A stretch of DNA of 20,391 nt from Neocallimastix lanati (nom. inval.) (lineage: Eukaryota; Neocallimastigomycota; Neocallimastigomycetes; Neocallimastigales; Neocallimastigaceae). Below are positions 1 to 9,613 of the stretch, piece after piece (position 1 is the stretch's first letter; the number at the start of each line of letters is the position of its first letter). The notes under the pieces are model-generated. The model was not told the DNA's origin and did no database searches. It saw only the letters and a list, made by a program, of their open reading frames with translations. The position numbers were made by a program, and so were the translations under genes. Where the stretch lies: contig JACVTC010000529.1 of the NCBI GenBank assembly GCA_016946835.1, positions 1 to 20,391 of the forward strand, read 5' to 3'.

Positions 1-81
1 TGAAGAAACAGTAAAACAGGCCAGCAGGGCTAGCGCAACCAATGAAGATCATAATTTCGTATCTTAAAATTATGATTAATA

Positions 82-136
82 TTGTGAAGTCAAAATTAAT
101 TATTATACTTCAGTATAATAATGCCCTTGTGAAGTC
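82..136. repeat. Palindrome between 10-bp direct repeats
   Basis: TTGTGAAGTC occurs at 82-91 and 127-136. Between the copies is a perfect 11-bp inverted repeat, 99-109 with 112-122, separated by 2 nt. A second hairpin, 48-57 with 67-76 (ATCATAATTT/AAATTATGAT), lies just upstream. Function unknown. Confidence 0.6.
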
Positions 137-549
137 TTACAAATATTAATTAAATAAAACTAGAATATATTATACCATTATTTTATTTTATTTTGTGTTT
201 TATTTTTTGTTTATTTTTTTTATCATTTTTTTTTTTCTTTTTATTACATGTATTTTATCATATATTTAATTAATAAAGATGAAATAAGTTAAAAAAAAAA
301 GAAGAATTATATATTTTTTATTATGGAATTCTTTTAAAGCTTTGATTCCTTGGTAAAGATGATTCAGAAGGATCAAGTGATAATAATTGTAATATTTCAT
401 CTGGCTTTTAGATGTCTTCAAAGCCTTAATCAATCGTATTTGGAATGGTTGATTTCTCAATAATCATGGAATAAAACTAACCCCCTAGGATAGTTTTATA
501 TTAAAATATATGTAATTTAAATAAAATAATATATTATCAATGTATTTAG

Positions 550-576
550 GAAAAGTATAAATAGAAGATACTTTTC
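550..576 (+). promoter_or_regulatory. E1 LTR core promoter in a hairpin
   Basis: The TATA-type word AAAAGTATAAATAG at 551-564 also occurs in the LTRs of E2 and E3. Here it lies in a perfect 9-bp inverted repeat, GAAAAGTAT (550-558) with ATACTTTTC (568-576). Transcription of E1 should start a few tens of bases downstream. Confidence 0.6.
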
Positions 577-753
577 ACATTTTTTCTCGATGTAATTGTT
601 ATTTTTAACAAATAACTATTAAATATTAATAAAATATATTTTAATAAAAAAATTTTTTAATAAAATAAAATTTATTGTATTTTGTTATTGTAATCTATTT
701 TTGTGTTTTCTTTTACAATAACAATTACCTTTTATTTTTCAAAATACGTTACA

Positions 754-1175
754 ATAACAGAATCCGCAAGCTGAAGATTTTTTTTGGACTACCGCCGGTC
801 AAGAGTTTTTATTCAGAACTACCATTTTGGAATCAATAATTGGACTGTAATCGGGGGCCACAATTCAGGGCTTAAATGAACATTGTATCTAGTAATACAG
901 ACTAAAACAAGTGAAAAAACTCCTTCTAATAACCAGAAAAAATATAATTCTTCAAAATTAATAAGTCATTTATAAAAAATTAGTTTACTCGACCGTCACC
1001 ATACATAATTGGATAGAGACCTGGTCGACTTTACTAATATAATTATAAAGTTATTAATTTTGAGAGAACAAAACAAAACAAAGCAAAAAATAAATAAATA
1101 AATAATTAAATAATAAATTTTCTTAAATTGGAAGACTTAGAAAGACTCTTTGAAACATTATCCTTGGAAGAGATA
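754..1175 (+). other. E1 leader between LTR and gag
   Basis: This untranslated leader has no ORF of note. A hairpin pairs TCGACC (989-994) with GGTCGA (1023-1028). An A-rich stretch with AAAAC and AAAT simple repeats precedes gag (about 1065-1118). No TGG-type primer-binding site directly follows the LTR end; TGG words at 785, 841 and 1010 are too far away to be convincing. Confidence 0.5.
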
Positions 1176-2975
1176 ATGGAGAATCACGAAGAAAACAATT
1201 CATTTGGTGTAATTAATAAGCCGCCATCATTTACTGGAAGAAAATGCGACCTTGAGGGATTCCTTACAAAGGCAGAACTAGCAATGGAATCCCGACCAAA
1301 TCAATTTAATAACGATGCAGCAAGAGTAAGATTCCTAATGTCTTACATGCTTGGGAAACCTTTGGAATGGGTCTCTTGCTTGCGTAGGAATAATAGTCCA
1401 TTACTTAACTCATACGATGACTTCGTGAAAGAGTTAAAATCAAACTTCGGTGATTATACCAGCGAATCCATTGTTGCCAATAGTAAGCTGTGTAGTATTT
1501 ATCAGAAGAAGAATGGGCACGTATTTGAATATATTTCAGAGTTCCAAAGGATCGCTCAATACTCTGACTTTAATGAAAGTGCAAAAATATATATGTTCAT
1601 TAGAGGATTAAAACAACCATTAAGAGAGAAACTTGCTTTAATCGATCCAAATCCTAGATCTCTTGATAGGTTAACTACTACAGTATTAAATATAGAAAGC
1701 TTAATTAGAAGAAACGAAAAGGTAGATTTTTTTAGTAATACTGCTGTGCATAACGACCCAATGGACATCGACCTTTACCGTATAAAAAGAGGTCCCAATG
1801 AGAGAAAGTATACTTACCGTCCAATAAAGTATAAAGAAGAAAAGAAAGATTATTCTGAAGAAAAAAAGAAAGGCGTTTGTTTTCTATGTAAACAACCAGG
1901 ACACCTTAAGTTCAATTGTCCAAATAGGATTAAGCCAAAAAACTTAAGGTTAATTATGAAGGGAAAGGATACCGATGATAGTGTTATGGGTAATTTTTCA
2001 AATATGCGTAGAATAAGAAGACTTACTGGACAAGAAGAACTTTTAATGATGAGGGAAGTTACTTGTGAAGACAAAAATCACCAAAAAACAAATATTTTAG
2101 ATTTTTTTATCAAGACTAATGAGATTGAAGAAAGCAAGGTTAAGGTTCTTATTGACTCTGGATCCGACTTAAATTTTATCCATCCGGAGGTCGTAAAGAA
2201 ACTTGGTATTAAGACCGAAAGGATCAACAAGTCTTTTAGCGTCTCAGGACTTGGATATGGAATCGCTAATGTCACTAAAGAAACTGAAAAATGTATTCTA
2301 CGTTATAAGAACCACTTAGAAATTATTCAATTTTATGTTCTCCGAATCCCAGATGTAGATGTGATTCTAGGACTACCTTGGATTGATAAGCACAGTCCAA
2401 GTAATTACCATGATGCTAAGAAAATCGCTTTTAGTTCTGATTTTTGTGCTCGCCATTGTAATAATGGGAAAAGAAGAAGAAGCAAAAGAAAAAGGACTAC
2501 TAAGAGAAATAAGATGGCTATTCTTGAACAAGAACTTAAAGTAACTGATGAAGAAAAAAGGGAAGAACCATCCTGTTCAAGATCCACTTTAAAATATTAT
2601 TCTGACTCCGAATCCGAACCCGAACCATATTTCAAAGGACGAGTTGTTCGAACTATAAATGATGAATCCGATAGCGATTATGATTTAGATGATAATTTTA
2701 TGTACGATAGTATTAGTGAAAGAGAATTAGAAAAAAGTTTAGAATGTGAAAATAATAGTGGTAGTATAGTTAAAAATGACTCATGTAATAATATTAATTC
2801 ATGTAATAATATTAATGTTTCATGTAAAAAGTTTAAATCTTGTAACGAAAATGAAAATTTAAATAAAAATCAAAATTCGGTCACCGTACCAATCATCTAT
2901 TTAGATTATAAGAAGTGTTTAATGAAAAAAATTGTAGTGTGTTACCTCCACATAGAGTATATGATTGTGAGATAA
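1176..2975 (+). CDS. gag: E1 Gag-protease
   Basis: This is the capsid/nucleocapsid precursor and aspartic protease of E1, 599 codons from the first ATG. The frame is open from 1110 but has no earlier ATG, and the ATG at 1176 lines up with the E2 Gag start. Residues (from this ATG) about 15-185 form the Ty3-type capsid region. The CCHC knuckle is C235, C238, H243, C248. The protease has LIDSGSD (catalytic D327) and a later ILGLPWI motif. The tail is a basic arginine/lysine cluster (about 432-447) followed by serine/acidic low complexity and an 18-bp tandem repeat (2781-2816). The last ~20 codons after about 2915 are out of frame: the real continuation into RT is in the +2-phase frame, so a one-base deletion lies at 2910-2916. 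Confidence 0.88.
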   Translation: MENHEENNSFGVINKPPSFTGRKCDLEGFLTKAELAMESRPNQFNNDAARVRFLMSYMLGKPLEWVSCLRRNNSPLLNSYDDFVKELKSNFGDYTSESIVANSKLCSIYQKKNGHVFEYISEFQRIAQYSDFNESAKIYMFIRGLKQPLREKLALIDPNPRSLDRLTTTVLNIESLIRRNEKVDFFSNTAVHNDPMDIDLYRIKRGPNERKYTYRPIKYKEEKKDYSEEKKKGVCFLCKQPGHLKFNCPNRIKPKNLRLIMKGKDTDDSVMGNFSNMRRIRRLTGQEELLMMREVTCEDKNHQKTNILDFFIKTNEIEESKVKVLIDSGSDLNFIHPEVVKKLGIKTERINKSFSVSGLGYGIANVTKETEKCILRYKNHLEIIQFYVLRIPDVDVILGLPWIDKHSPSNYHDAKKIAFSSDFCARHCNNGKRRRSKRKRTTKRNKMAILEQELKVTDEEKREEPSCSRSTLKYYSDSESEPEPYFKGRVVRTINDESDSDYDLDDNFMYDSISERELEKSLECENNSGSIVKNDSCNNINSCNNINVSCKKFKSCNENENLNKNQNSVTVPIIYLDYKKCLMKKIVVCYLHIEYMIVR

Positions 2976-3474
2976 ATTTAAAAGATAATTCAATTTTATT
3001 TTATGGTCCTTTGTATCCTTTGACGGAATTAGAGCGTGAAGAATTAAAGAAACAATTAAAGGAATTATTAGATAAAGGATTCATTAGAAAGTCCACTTCT
3101 CCTGCTGGTGCTCCAGTTCTATTTGTTAGAAAAAAAGATGGTACATTACGTTTAGTTATTGATTATAGAAAGTTAAATGAAATGACGATACGTAATTCAT
3201 ATCCTTTACCTTTAATTAGTGAAACTACTTGATAGAGTTAAAGGTGCTAAAATATTTACGAAACTAGATTTAAAATCTGCATATAATCTAGTCCGTATTA
3301 AAGAAGGCGATGAATATAATACTGCCTTTAGAACCAGATATGGGCATTTTGAATTCATAGTTATGCCTTTCGGACTAAAGAATGCACCTGCTACTTTCAG
3401 CACTTTATCAATGATGTTCTCAGTGATTATTTAGATGATTTTGTCATTTCTTATATTGATGATATTCTTATCTT
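2915..3474 (+). pseudogene. pol: E1 reverse transcriptase, frame-broken
   Basis: This is the N-terminal and palm part of the RT that copies the element's RNA. Recognisable in order are the pre-RT LPPHR..DC stretch, [64 protein letters not shown], and the catalytic YIDDILIF. The reading frame changes at 3222-3224 (AAA run, one base extra or two missing), at 3398 (one C missing between TTC and CAG) and at 3473-3475 (one T missing). No nonsense substitution is seen once these are allowed for. As written, no full-length RT can be made. The apparent starts of the fragments are artefacts of the frame breaks. Confidence 0.88.
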
Positions 3475-4139
3475 TCCAATAATATCGAAGAGCATCACAT
3501 ACATGTTAAAAAGGTATTAAAAAGATTACTTGAAAATAATTTAGTAGTGAAATTGGAAAAATGTGAATTTGATAAATCGGAAACCACTTTCCTTGGCTAT
3601 GTAATTTCGAAAGATGGATTAAAAATGGATAATGAAAAAGTTAAAGCAATTTTAGAATGGCCTTCTCCAACAAACGTTAAGGAAGTCCAATCGTTCATCG
3701 GTCTTTGCAATTATTATCGTCTTTTCATAAAAGATTTTGCTAAAATCGCAAATCCTATTCACAAACTCACTAGAAAAAATGTTGAATTTGTTTGGGGTAA
3801 AGATCAACAAGACGCTTTCGATAAATTAAAGCATTTATTTACTTCTGCTCCTATCTTAAGAAATCCTGACAGCGATAAACCTTTTATAGTTGAAACTGAT
3901 GCTAGTAACTTTGCTGTTGGTGCTGTATTATCTCAAGAATTTGAAGGTAAATTACATCCTGTTGCATTTCTCTCGAAAAGTTTAACTAAATGTCAGAGGA
4001 ATTACCAAATTTATGATAAAGAATTGTTAGCAATCAAATTAGCACTTGAGGAATGGCGACATTACTTAGAAGGTGCTCGACATCAATTTATCGTTTATAC
4101 TGATCATAAAATCTTACTTTCCCTAGAAAACCAGAAATG
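3475..4139 (+). CDS. pol: E1 RT thumb/connection and RNase H segment
   Basis: This segment continues RT in one frame. It shows KLEKCEF, the FLGYVIS..G block, the FIGLCNYYRLFIKDFA connection, then RNase H with FIVETDASNFAVGAVLSQ (first catalytic Asp in TDAS), the DKELLAI block (catalytic Glu) and VYTDHK (catalytic Asp). RNase H would degrade the RNA strand of the RNA/DNA hybrid. Near 4138-4140 one base, probably a C, is missing, and the frame moves to that of the integrase. The frame nominally runs on to 4296, but that tail is out of phase. This is a fragment of the Gag-Pol polyprotein, not a separate gene. Confidence 0.85.
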
Positions 4140-5861
4140 CTCTCTCAACGACAAATTCGTTGGTACGAATTTTTATCTAGATTTGATTTTAAGCTTATTT
4201 ATCGTGCTGGAAAGAAGTCTGGTAAACCTGATTTACTCTCAAGAAGAAGTGATCATTTATTCGCCAATTTACGAACTATGTCAAAATGTTGTTTAACAAT
4301 TAGTAAAAAATCTAGTGATTCTCTCATTAATTCCATATTGTCTTCATTAAATTCGGATGAATTATTTTGTAAAATTAAAACTTATTTAAGCAACAATTCC
4401 TCATCTTCGCCTCCTATAAATAATATAAATAAAGTAAAAATTGATGAGGAAGGATTTCTACTTTTTGATAATTTGATTTATGTTCCTGAATCATTAAGAA
4501 CGAGGATTCTTGAACTTCATCATGATTCAGTTTCTGCTGGTCACTTTGGTATTAAAAAGACGTCCGAACTTATTTCCCGTAATTTTTGGTGGCCAAAATT
4601 ATTCAATGATGTTTCAAGGTTTGTTAGGTCTTGTGAGATTTGTTGTAAAAACAAGGTCCCACGTCATAAACCTTACGGTCTTCTTTCACCTCTTTCTACA
4701 CCGAATAAACCGTGGTCTGAATTATCTATGGATTTTGTTGTTGATCTGCCAAAGTCTAAAGATCTTACTTGTATTATGGTTGTTGTAGATCGTTTAACTA
4801 AAATGGCACATTTTATTCCCTTTCGCTGTCTTCCTACTGCTGCCATTGCCGCTGATGCTTTTCTTTCTACTATTTTTCGTTTGCATGGCTTACCGGAATC
4901 TATTATTTCGGATAGAGGTTCTCAGTTTACTTCTGCGTTTTGGAACAGACTATGTAGCCTTTATGACATTGAACATTCTCTTTCTACTGCTAATCATCCT
5001 CAAACAGATGGTCAAACGGAGAGGGTGAACGCGATATTGGAACAATATCTCCGTTGCTTCATCAATGAAAGACAAAACAATTGGGCTGATCTTTTACCAT
5101 TTGCTGAGTTCTCATATAATAACTCTATACAGCAATCAATTAATCAAACACCATTTTTTGCAAATTATGGATTTAATCCTAAAGCTCATCCAGAAATTCC
5201 ATCTAATAAAAGACCTAGTAGGGCGGAAAAACGTGTAATTGAGATTAATGAAAATATAAATCTTTTAAAAGAGAATTTACATAGAGCAAAAGAAACTTAT
5301 AAGAAATATGCTGATCAAAAAAGAATGGATCCTCCTAAATTCGAAGTTGGTGATAAAGTTTGGTTACTTAAAGGAATTAACGTAAAAAATAAGAAAAAGA
5401 AACTTTCTAATCAAATGGCTGGTCCCTTTAAAATTAGTAAGAAAATAAGTGATTTAGCTTATGAACTTAATCTTCCGAAGGGAATGCGTTGCCATCCATT
5501 TTTTCATGTTTCATTACTCGAACCTTACTATGAAAACGAATTTAAAGATAGGAGAAATTGCAAAAGAAAAAATATACATTTAACAACTGATTATGAAGAA
5601 AGAATTCCGGAAAGAATTAACGACATGAAGAGACGTAATGGAAAAAACTTTTACCTTGTTTCTTGGAAAGGTCGTGACATTGTCGAAAACAACTGGATTG
5701 AAGAAAGTCAAATCCCTGATCCACAGTTAATTCAAGAATATCAAAAAAGATGCAGAAAAGGAAAACAACCAACTGATACTGAGGAATCCGTTGAACCGGA
5801 ATATTATGTCAGGCATAAGTATCAACCTTTTACGATAGATATACCTTCGAGAAAACTTTGA
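4137..5861 (+). CDS. pol: E1 integrase with chromodomain
   Basis: This is the C-terminal pol segment: end of RNase H, integrase and chromodomain, numbered from 4137. The HHCC zinc-binding module is H129, H136, C166, C169. The catalytic triad is D199 (MDFVVD), D259 (ISDRG) and E295 (TERVN); 35 residues separate the last two, the canonical D,D35E spacing. The GPF of the GPY/F module is at about 429-431. A chromodomain follows at about 487-540 with both conserved tryptophans (VSWKG, NNWIEE). Integrase joins cDNA to the host chromosome, and in this clade the chromodomain is thought to guide it to modified histones. The frame is uninterrupted and all catalytic residues are present. The start is artificial, because the segment is normally translated as part of Gag-Pol. 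Confidence 0.9.
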   Translation: MLSQRQIRWYEFLSRFDFKLIYRAGKKSGKPDLLSRRSDHLFANLRTMSKCCLTISKKSSDSLINSILSSLNSDELFCKIKTYLSNNSSSSPPINNINKVKIDEEGFLLFDNLIYVPESLRTRILELHHDSVSAGHFGIKKTSELISRNFWWPKLFNDVSRFVRSCEICCKNKVPRHKPYGLLSPLSTPNKPWSELSMDFVVDLPKSKDLTCIMVVVDRLTKMAHFIPFRCLPTAAIAADAFLSTIFRLHGLPESIISDRGSQFTSAFWNRLCSLYDIEHSLSTANHPQTDGQTERVNAILEQYLRCFINERQNNWADLLPFAEFSYNNSIQQSINQTPFFANYGFNPKAHPEIPSNKRPSRAEKRVIEINENINLLKENLHRAKETYKKYADQKRMDPPKFEVGDKVWLLKGINVKNKKKKLSNQMAGPFKISKKISDLAYELNLPKGMRCHPFFHVSLLEPYYENEFKDRRNCKRKNIHLTTDYEERIPERINDMKRRNGKNFYLVSWKGRDIVENNWIEESQIPDPQLIQEYQKRCRKGKQPTDTEESVEPEYYVRHKYQPFTIDIPSRKL

Positions 5862-5880
5862 TCTCGCAGGAGCTCGATTT

Positions 5881-5892
5881 AAGGAGGGAGAT
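5881..5892 (+). promoter_or_regulatory. E1 polypurine tract
   Basis: The purine run AAGGAGGGAGA directly precedes the TGTAAAG start of the 3' LTR. Such tracts prime plus-strand DNA synthesis in LTR retrotransposons. Confidence 0.75.
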
Positions 5893-6190
5893 TGTAAAGA
5901 TGTGATTATCCCAATCACATTTTAAATTAAAAATTTTTCTTGTGTAATTCAAAAATGTAAATTATTCTTTGATTTATAAAATAATAAACAAAGTAAATAA
6001 ATCATATGAACTAAATTTTTGAATTATATTCTTTAAGCCACAAGATAAATTTTTAATGTAATAATTTTTATAAATTTTAATTCTGAGAAAATTATTGTTG
6101 TAAAATAATTTAAATGAATTAATTAAAGTTTAAAACAAAATAAATTAATAATTTATTTTGTGAAAATTAAGTTTCAAAATTTAATCATGA
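5893..6190 (+). repeat. E1 3' LTR, truncated
   Basis: It begins TGTAAAGATGTG right after the polypurine tract and is cut at 6190 by E2's LTR terminus, so no TATA box and no CA end remain. It contains a long imperfect inverted repeat: 5926-5956 pairs with 6015-6057, arms built on TTAAAAATTT..CTTGTG and TAATTCAAAAAT. No gene is present. Confidence 0.65.
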
Positions 6191-6431
6191 TGTAACGGAG
6201 GTGCTTCTATTGTAACGGCGGGACGGGGTATAGAAACACACAAAAGAAGAAAACTCAATAGGTTTACACTATTTGTATAAATAATTCGTTTTATTAGAAA
6301 TATTTTTTATTAATTATAAAATTTAAAATAATTATTAATATTAATCAACAAGGTAATATTTCGAATTACTTATACGTTAATTATTATTAATAAAAGCACG
6401 AAGAAAAATATTTTCATTCGTGAAGTTCGCA

Positions 6432-6445
6432 CTATTTATACTTTT
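6432..6445 (-). promoter_or_regulatory. E2 LTR core promoter (TATA)
   Basis: AAAAGTATAAATAG on the minus strand is identical to the words in the E1 and E3 LTRs. The copy in the 5' LTR, at 11650-11663, would drive E2 transcription toward the ORF. Confidence 0.6.
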
Positions 6446-6730
6446 AACGGAAAAACAGTTTTAACATGTAAAAATAATTTTAAAGAAATATTTAGAAATA
6501 TGTTTGTAATAATTAATAATGTAAAGTTTCTAGAATATAGATTTTAATTGATGAAAATGAATCTTATCAAAAAAGAATAAAATAATTTATATAATAAGAA
6601 TTTCTAAATTCATTTCGGTTAAATTACAAACCGAAAGAATCTTTAACTTTCTATAATTTTATACAGAAAGAATATTCAAGAAGATATTATTAATAATTAA
6701 TAAAATAATTAATAAAATAATTATCAATGC

Positions 6731-6807
6731 AAAATGGGTTGAGGTGTGAGTCGAACCCATGAAGTATTGGTCATGGTCAGTATAACTAACCATTGAACCA
6801 AAGTTCT
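6731..6807 (-). promoter_or_regulatory. tRNA-like Pol III unit in E2 LTR (left copy)
   Basis: On the minus strand the A box TGGTTCAATGG (6800-6790) fits the consensus fully, and the B box GGTTCGACTCA (6757-6747) fits 10 of 11 positions. The 32-nt gap between them is that of a normal tRNA gene, and TTTT (6734-6731) follows at the position of a Pol III terminator. The acceptor, D and T stems do not pair well, so it is not a functional tRNA; it looks like a degraded tRNA or tRNA-derived promoter. Confidence 0.6.
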
Positions 6808-6835
6808 AATTTTACTAACTGAAGATTTCGTTACA

Positions 6836-6860
6836 TGGTCCGCCTCCAGGATTCGGATAC
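6836..6860 (-). promoter_or_regulatory. E2 polypurine tract
   Basis: On the minus strand CTGGAGGCGGACCA directly precedes the TGTAACG start of the 3' LTR. It is mostly purine, ends in ACCA, and is the likely plus-strand primer site. Confidence 0.55.
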
Positions 6861-7168
6861 CAGACGAATCTAACAGTTAGGCATAACTTATACTAAAATT
6901 AAGCAAACTAAACTAAACTAAACTAAATTAAACTAAACTAAACTAAAATAAAATAAAATAAAAATAATAATTAACCATTTTATAGTACGAACTTTTTTTG
7001 AATAAAATTACATGATATTAATAAAGTTACATGAATATAATGTATAATAAGAATACATGAATATTAATAATATTTAATAATATAAAATAATATTTAGTAA
7101 TATTGATATTAATAAATTAATATAAGTTTGATATTAATAAAGTGAAGATTCATTTTCAAGTTTTAATT
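6861..7168 (-). other. E2 3' untranslated region with AAACT repeats
   Basis: No gene is seen. A pentanucleotide array of AAACT/AAAAT units runs from 6905 to 6966. Further right are scattered copies of ACATGAATAT and GATATTAATAAA (about 7010-7142). Confidence 0.7.
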
Positions 7169-9613
7169 TTAGTTATTTTTGTTAAATTCTTTTAAGAGTT
7201 TAGGGCAATTTAAGTTTTCTTCGGGTTCCCAAGATGCTTCAGATAAAGGATAGCCTTTCCATTTAATAAGATATTGGGTTTTGCCATAATGTTTTCTTTT
7301 ATCAAGAATTTTTTCAACTTCGTATTCTTCTTCATTGTCAATAATTATCGGTGGTGGTGGTTCTTTCTTTCGTCCAAAGTGATCTTCATAAAATGGTTCA
7401 AGTTCAGAAACATGTATTACAGGATGGATTCTGATTTCTTTTGGTAAGTCTAACTTATATGAAACGGGAGAAATTTTCTTAATGATTTTATATGGACCAA
7501 GTTTTCTGGGTTTAAGTTTTTTATTTCCATTATGAATTATAAGTGAACTATTAATCCACACTTTATCACCAGGTTTAAAATTTGGAGCTTCAATACGATG
7601 TTTGTTTGCGAATTCTTCTTGCTTTTTTCTTGCTTGTTGTAAATTTCCATTAAGTGTTTTGAATAATTCTGAAAGGTCTTTTGTAAATTCATCAGCTCTA
7701 GGAACATCTGTACTGTTTGGAATTGATGGTGAATATCTTGGATTATATCCATAGTTTGCATAAAAAGGTGAGTGCTTAATTGATTCTTGAATTGAATTAT
7801 TATAACTGAATTCTGCTAGGAATAAAAAATTATACCAATCAGAACCTTTAAAGTTTGAATAACATCTTAAGTATTGTTCAATAACGGAGTTCACCCTCTC
7901 CGTTAAACCATTGGTTTGGTGATGGAAGGGAGAAGCAAGTTTCATTGTGATATTGAAAGATTTACAAATAGCTGACCAAAATTTTGAAGTGAATTGAGAA
8001 TCTTTATCGGAAAAAAAATCGGAGGGTGGTTTATGAATACGGAAGAGATCATTTAGGTCTTTCTTGGGAACAAATAAAACAGAAGCAGCAGCTGGAGATT
8101 TAGATTTTCTAATAAATTTTTTGTCTTCATTTTCTTTAATATAATTCTTCGAAGCTAGAGGTTCTTTTTCAGTTAAGGGGTAGATTGGGTCATAATGAAG
8201 TTTTTCATTTTGTTTGGGTTTAATCTCGCTATCAAAAGGACAATAAGGAGGTGATTCATTAGTGTATATTTCACTGAAAGTGTCTATAAATGGAAGTAAT
8301 TTTTTTGGTAATAATTTGCTTATTTTATTATTAATTTCTTCATTTTCATTTTTGTCATTTTGTTTAGTAGTGTTTAAAGGAACATAAGAAGTAAAGGAGT
8401 TAGGGATGATTAAACAATTTTCAACGCAATAATTGGAATTAAATCTTAAGACTTTATTTTTGAAGTCAATATCAGGATTGTGAGTAGAAATCCATTCGAA
8501 ACCTAAAATAGCACAATAAGAAGGAAGGTCAACCACATAGAATTGAGTCTTACATTTGTGGTTATTATAAGTAATGGAAATAGGAAGAGTTTTACCAAGA
8601 ATAGTTTGCTTTCCACCGATGCCAGATACCTTAGGAAAATTAGTTTTAGTTGAATACGGGATATTATTTTCTTTAATATAGTAGATATCCATTAAATTGA
8701 TTTGAGAACCAGTATCGAGAAGAATTTTAGCAGTAGAATTTGTATTATCAATACTTAAAGAAAATTCGTAAATAGGAAGATTTGAGTCAGAAACTCTAGG
8801 TCTAGAAATAGGTTTTGATTCGGGATTAGAAACATAAGTGATACTTGATGAAGGTTTATTTTTATTTTTATATTTATTTTTAAGTGGACAATTGTCGAGA
8901 GAATGTTCAGAGGATCCACAATACAAACAAAGATTTTCTCTTCTTCTTCTTTCTTTTTCTTCTTGAGATAGAGGTCCATGAGGTTTGGATTTAAATTGCT
9001 TTTGGAAAAAGAATGATTTTTTGCTCTTTTTATTTTTATTATTATTACTATTATTTGAATTTTGACCTTGAAGATTGGAGAATTGTCTATGAGTAGAAAT
9101 ACGATTATCGATTCTAGATGCAATTGTTTGCATAGCAAGGAGGGTTTGAGGTCCAGGAAACATTTCTAAAATTCTAGTAGCAATATGGTCATGTAGACCG
9201 GCAAGAAAGGCGTCCATCTTGGCTTCTTCATTCCAAGAAGATTCATCGGCGTATTTATTAAATTCTAAAATATAATTTCTGACTTCACCAATTCGTTTTT
9301 GTTTGATTGTTCTTAATTTCTGGTTGGCAATAAAGGTAGAGTCGTAGCTTCCAAATACTGATTTTAATCTAGCAATGAATTGATTATAATTAAGGAGACA
9401 AGGATCTTGGTTTTCAATAAGGGTAGCAGCCCAATTCATGGCGTTTCCATACAAACGAGAAATGATATAGATTACTTTAGCTTCATCGTTTGCAAATCTT
9501 TCCGGTTGAATCATAAAAATAAGTTCCATTTTAGCTAGAAATCCTTTAAAGAATCGACGATCACCAGCAAAACCGTCCTTTAAAGTAGGATTTTCTTGAT
9601 AATAGTTGTCCAT
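7169..9613 (-). CDS. gag-pol: E2 internally deleted Gag-PR-integrase-chromodomain
   Basis: An 814-residue polyprotein starts at ATG 9613. Capsid region is about 10-165. The CCHC knuckle is C229, C232, H237, C242. The protease has LLDTGS (catalytic D300) and an AILGFEWI motif near 368-375. The pre-RT and first RT block run to VPKKD (516-519). At L520 (DNA 8056/8057) the protein jumps to the middle of the integrase catalytic domain. Missing are RT including the catalytic YxDD, RNase H, the HHCC module and the first catalytic Asp; by comparison with E1 about 570 residues are lost, exactly in frame. D536 and E572 remain with 35 residues between them, but SDRG has become SDKD. A GPY module (about 706-708) and a chromodomain (about 763-812, YLIKWKGYP and SWEPEEN) complete it. 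There is no frameshift or stop. It cannot reverse-transcribe or integrate alone; Gag and protease may still act. Confidence 0.9.
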   Translation of the reverse strand: MDNYYQENPTLKDGFAGDRRFFKGFLAKMELIFMIQPERFANDEAKVIYIISRLYGNAMNWAATLIENQDPCLLNYNQFIARLKSVFGSYDSTFIANQKLRTIKQKRIGEVRNYILEFNKYADESSWNEEAKMDAFLAGLHDHIATRILEMFPGPQTLLAMQTIASRIDNRISTHRQFSNLQGQNSNNSNNNKNKKSKKSFFFQKQFKSKPHGPLSQEEKERRRRENLCLYCGSSEHSLDNCPLKNKYKNKNKPSSSITYVSNPESKPISRPRVSDSNLPIYEFSLSIDNTNSTAKILLDTGSQINLMDIYYIKENNIPYSTKTNFPKVSGIGGKQTILGKTLPISITYNNHKCKTQFYVVDLPSYCAILGFEWISTHNPDIDFKNKVLRFNSNYCVENCLIIPNSFTSYVPLNTTKQNDKNENEEINNKISKLLPKKLLPFIDTFSEIYTNESPPYCPFDSEIKPKQNEKLHYDPIYPLTEKEPLASKNYIKENEDKKFIRKSKSPAAASVLFVPKKDLNDLFRIHKPPSDFFSDKDSQFTSKFWSAICKSFNITMKLASPFHHQTNGLTERVNSVIEQYLRCYSNFKGSDWYNFLFLAEFSYNNSIQESIKHSPFYANYGYNPRYSPSIPNSTDVPRADEFTKDLSELFKTLNGNLQQARKKQEEFANKHRIEAPNFKPGDKVWINSSLIIHNGNKKLKPRKLGPYKIIKKISPVSYKLDLPKEIRIHPVIHVSELEPFYEDHFGRKKEPPPPIIIDNEEEYEVEKILDKRKHYGKTQYLIKWKGYPLSEASWEPEENLNCPKLLKEFNKNN

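Larger units (their letters stand above)
1..753 (+). repeat. E1 5' LTR, right-hand part
   Basis: The right boundary is placed at CGTTACA (747-753), which mirrors the TGTAA start of the 3' LTR at 5893 and matches the terminal CGTTACA of E2's LTR; both are followed by ATAA. The stretch is very AT-rich, holds a TATA box at 555-564, and has no gene. The left end is outside the window, because the 3' LTR start TGTAAAGATGTG is not found here. An alternative end is TTTTACA at 716. Confidence 0.55.
1..6190 (+). mobile_element. E1: Ty3/gypsy chromovirus, partial
   Basis: The order is LTR end, leader, Gag with CCHC knuckle, aspartic protease, RT, RNase H, integrase, chromodomain, polypurine tract, start of 3' LTR. 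This order and the C-terminal chromodomain place it among the Ty3/gypsy chromoviruses. The left end lies outside the window, and the 3' LTR is cut after 298 bp where E2's LTR begins at 6191. Five single-base-type frame changes interrupt the polyprotein between 2910 and 4140, but I saw no in-frame stop substitution in the corrected frames. E2's close domain relatedness suggests the intact family encodes one continuous Gag-Pol frame. Confidence 0.9.
6191..6835 (-). repeat. E2 3' LTR (left copy)
   Basis: It is bounded by TGTAACG (6191) and CGTTACA (6829-6835), a 7-bp terminal inverted repeat with TG..CA ends. Read on the minus strand it contains AAAAGTATAAATAG at 6445-6432, a strong hairpin just after it (CACGAA 6398-6403 with TTCGTG 6417-6422, extended by an inner GAAAA/TTTTC), an 8-bp hairpin at 6613-6620/6629-6636, and a tRNA-like unit near the upstream end. 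Confidence 0.88.

Noticed and set aside
266-460. 64-codon minus-strand ORF in the E1 LTR
   Set aside because: Lies inside an LTR, antisense to the element, low complexity.
1128-1175. Upstream TTG start for E1 gag
   Set aside because: TTG is not a usual eukaryotic start, and ATG 1176 gives a start comparable with E2 Gag.
6731-6807. Functional tRNA gene
   Set aside because: The acceptor, D and T stems do not pair and the anticodon loop is irregular; only promoter boxes and terminator fit.
7169-9613. Domesticated host gene derived from a retrotransposon
   Set aside because: It is still flanked by matching LTRs with a polypurine tract, so it is better read as a mobile non-autonomous element.
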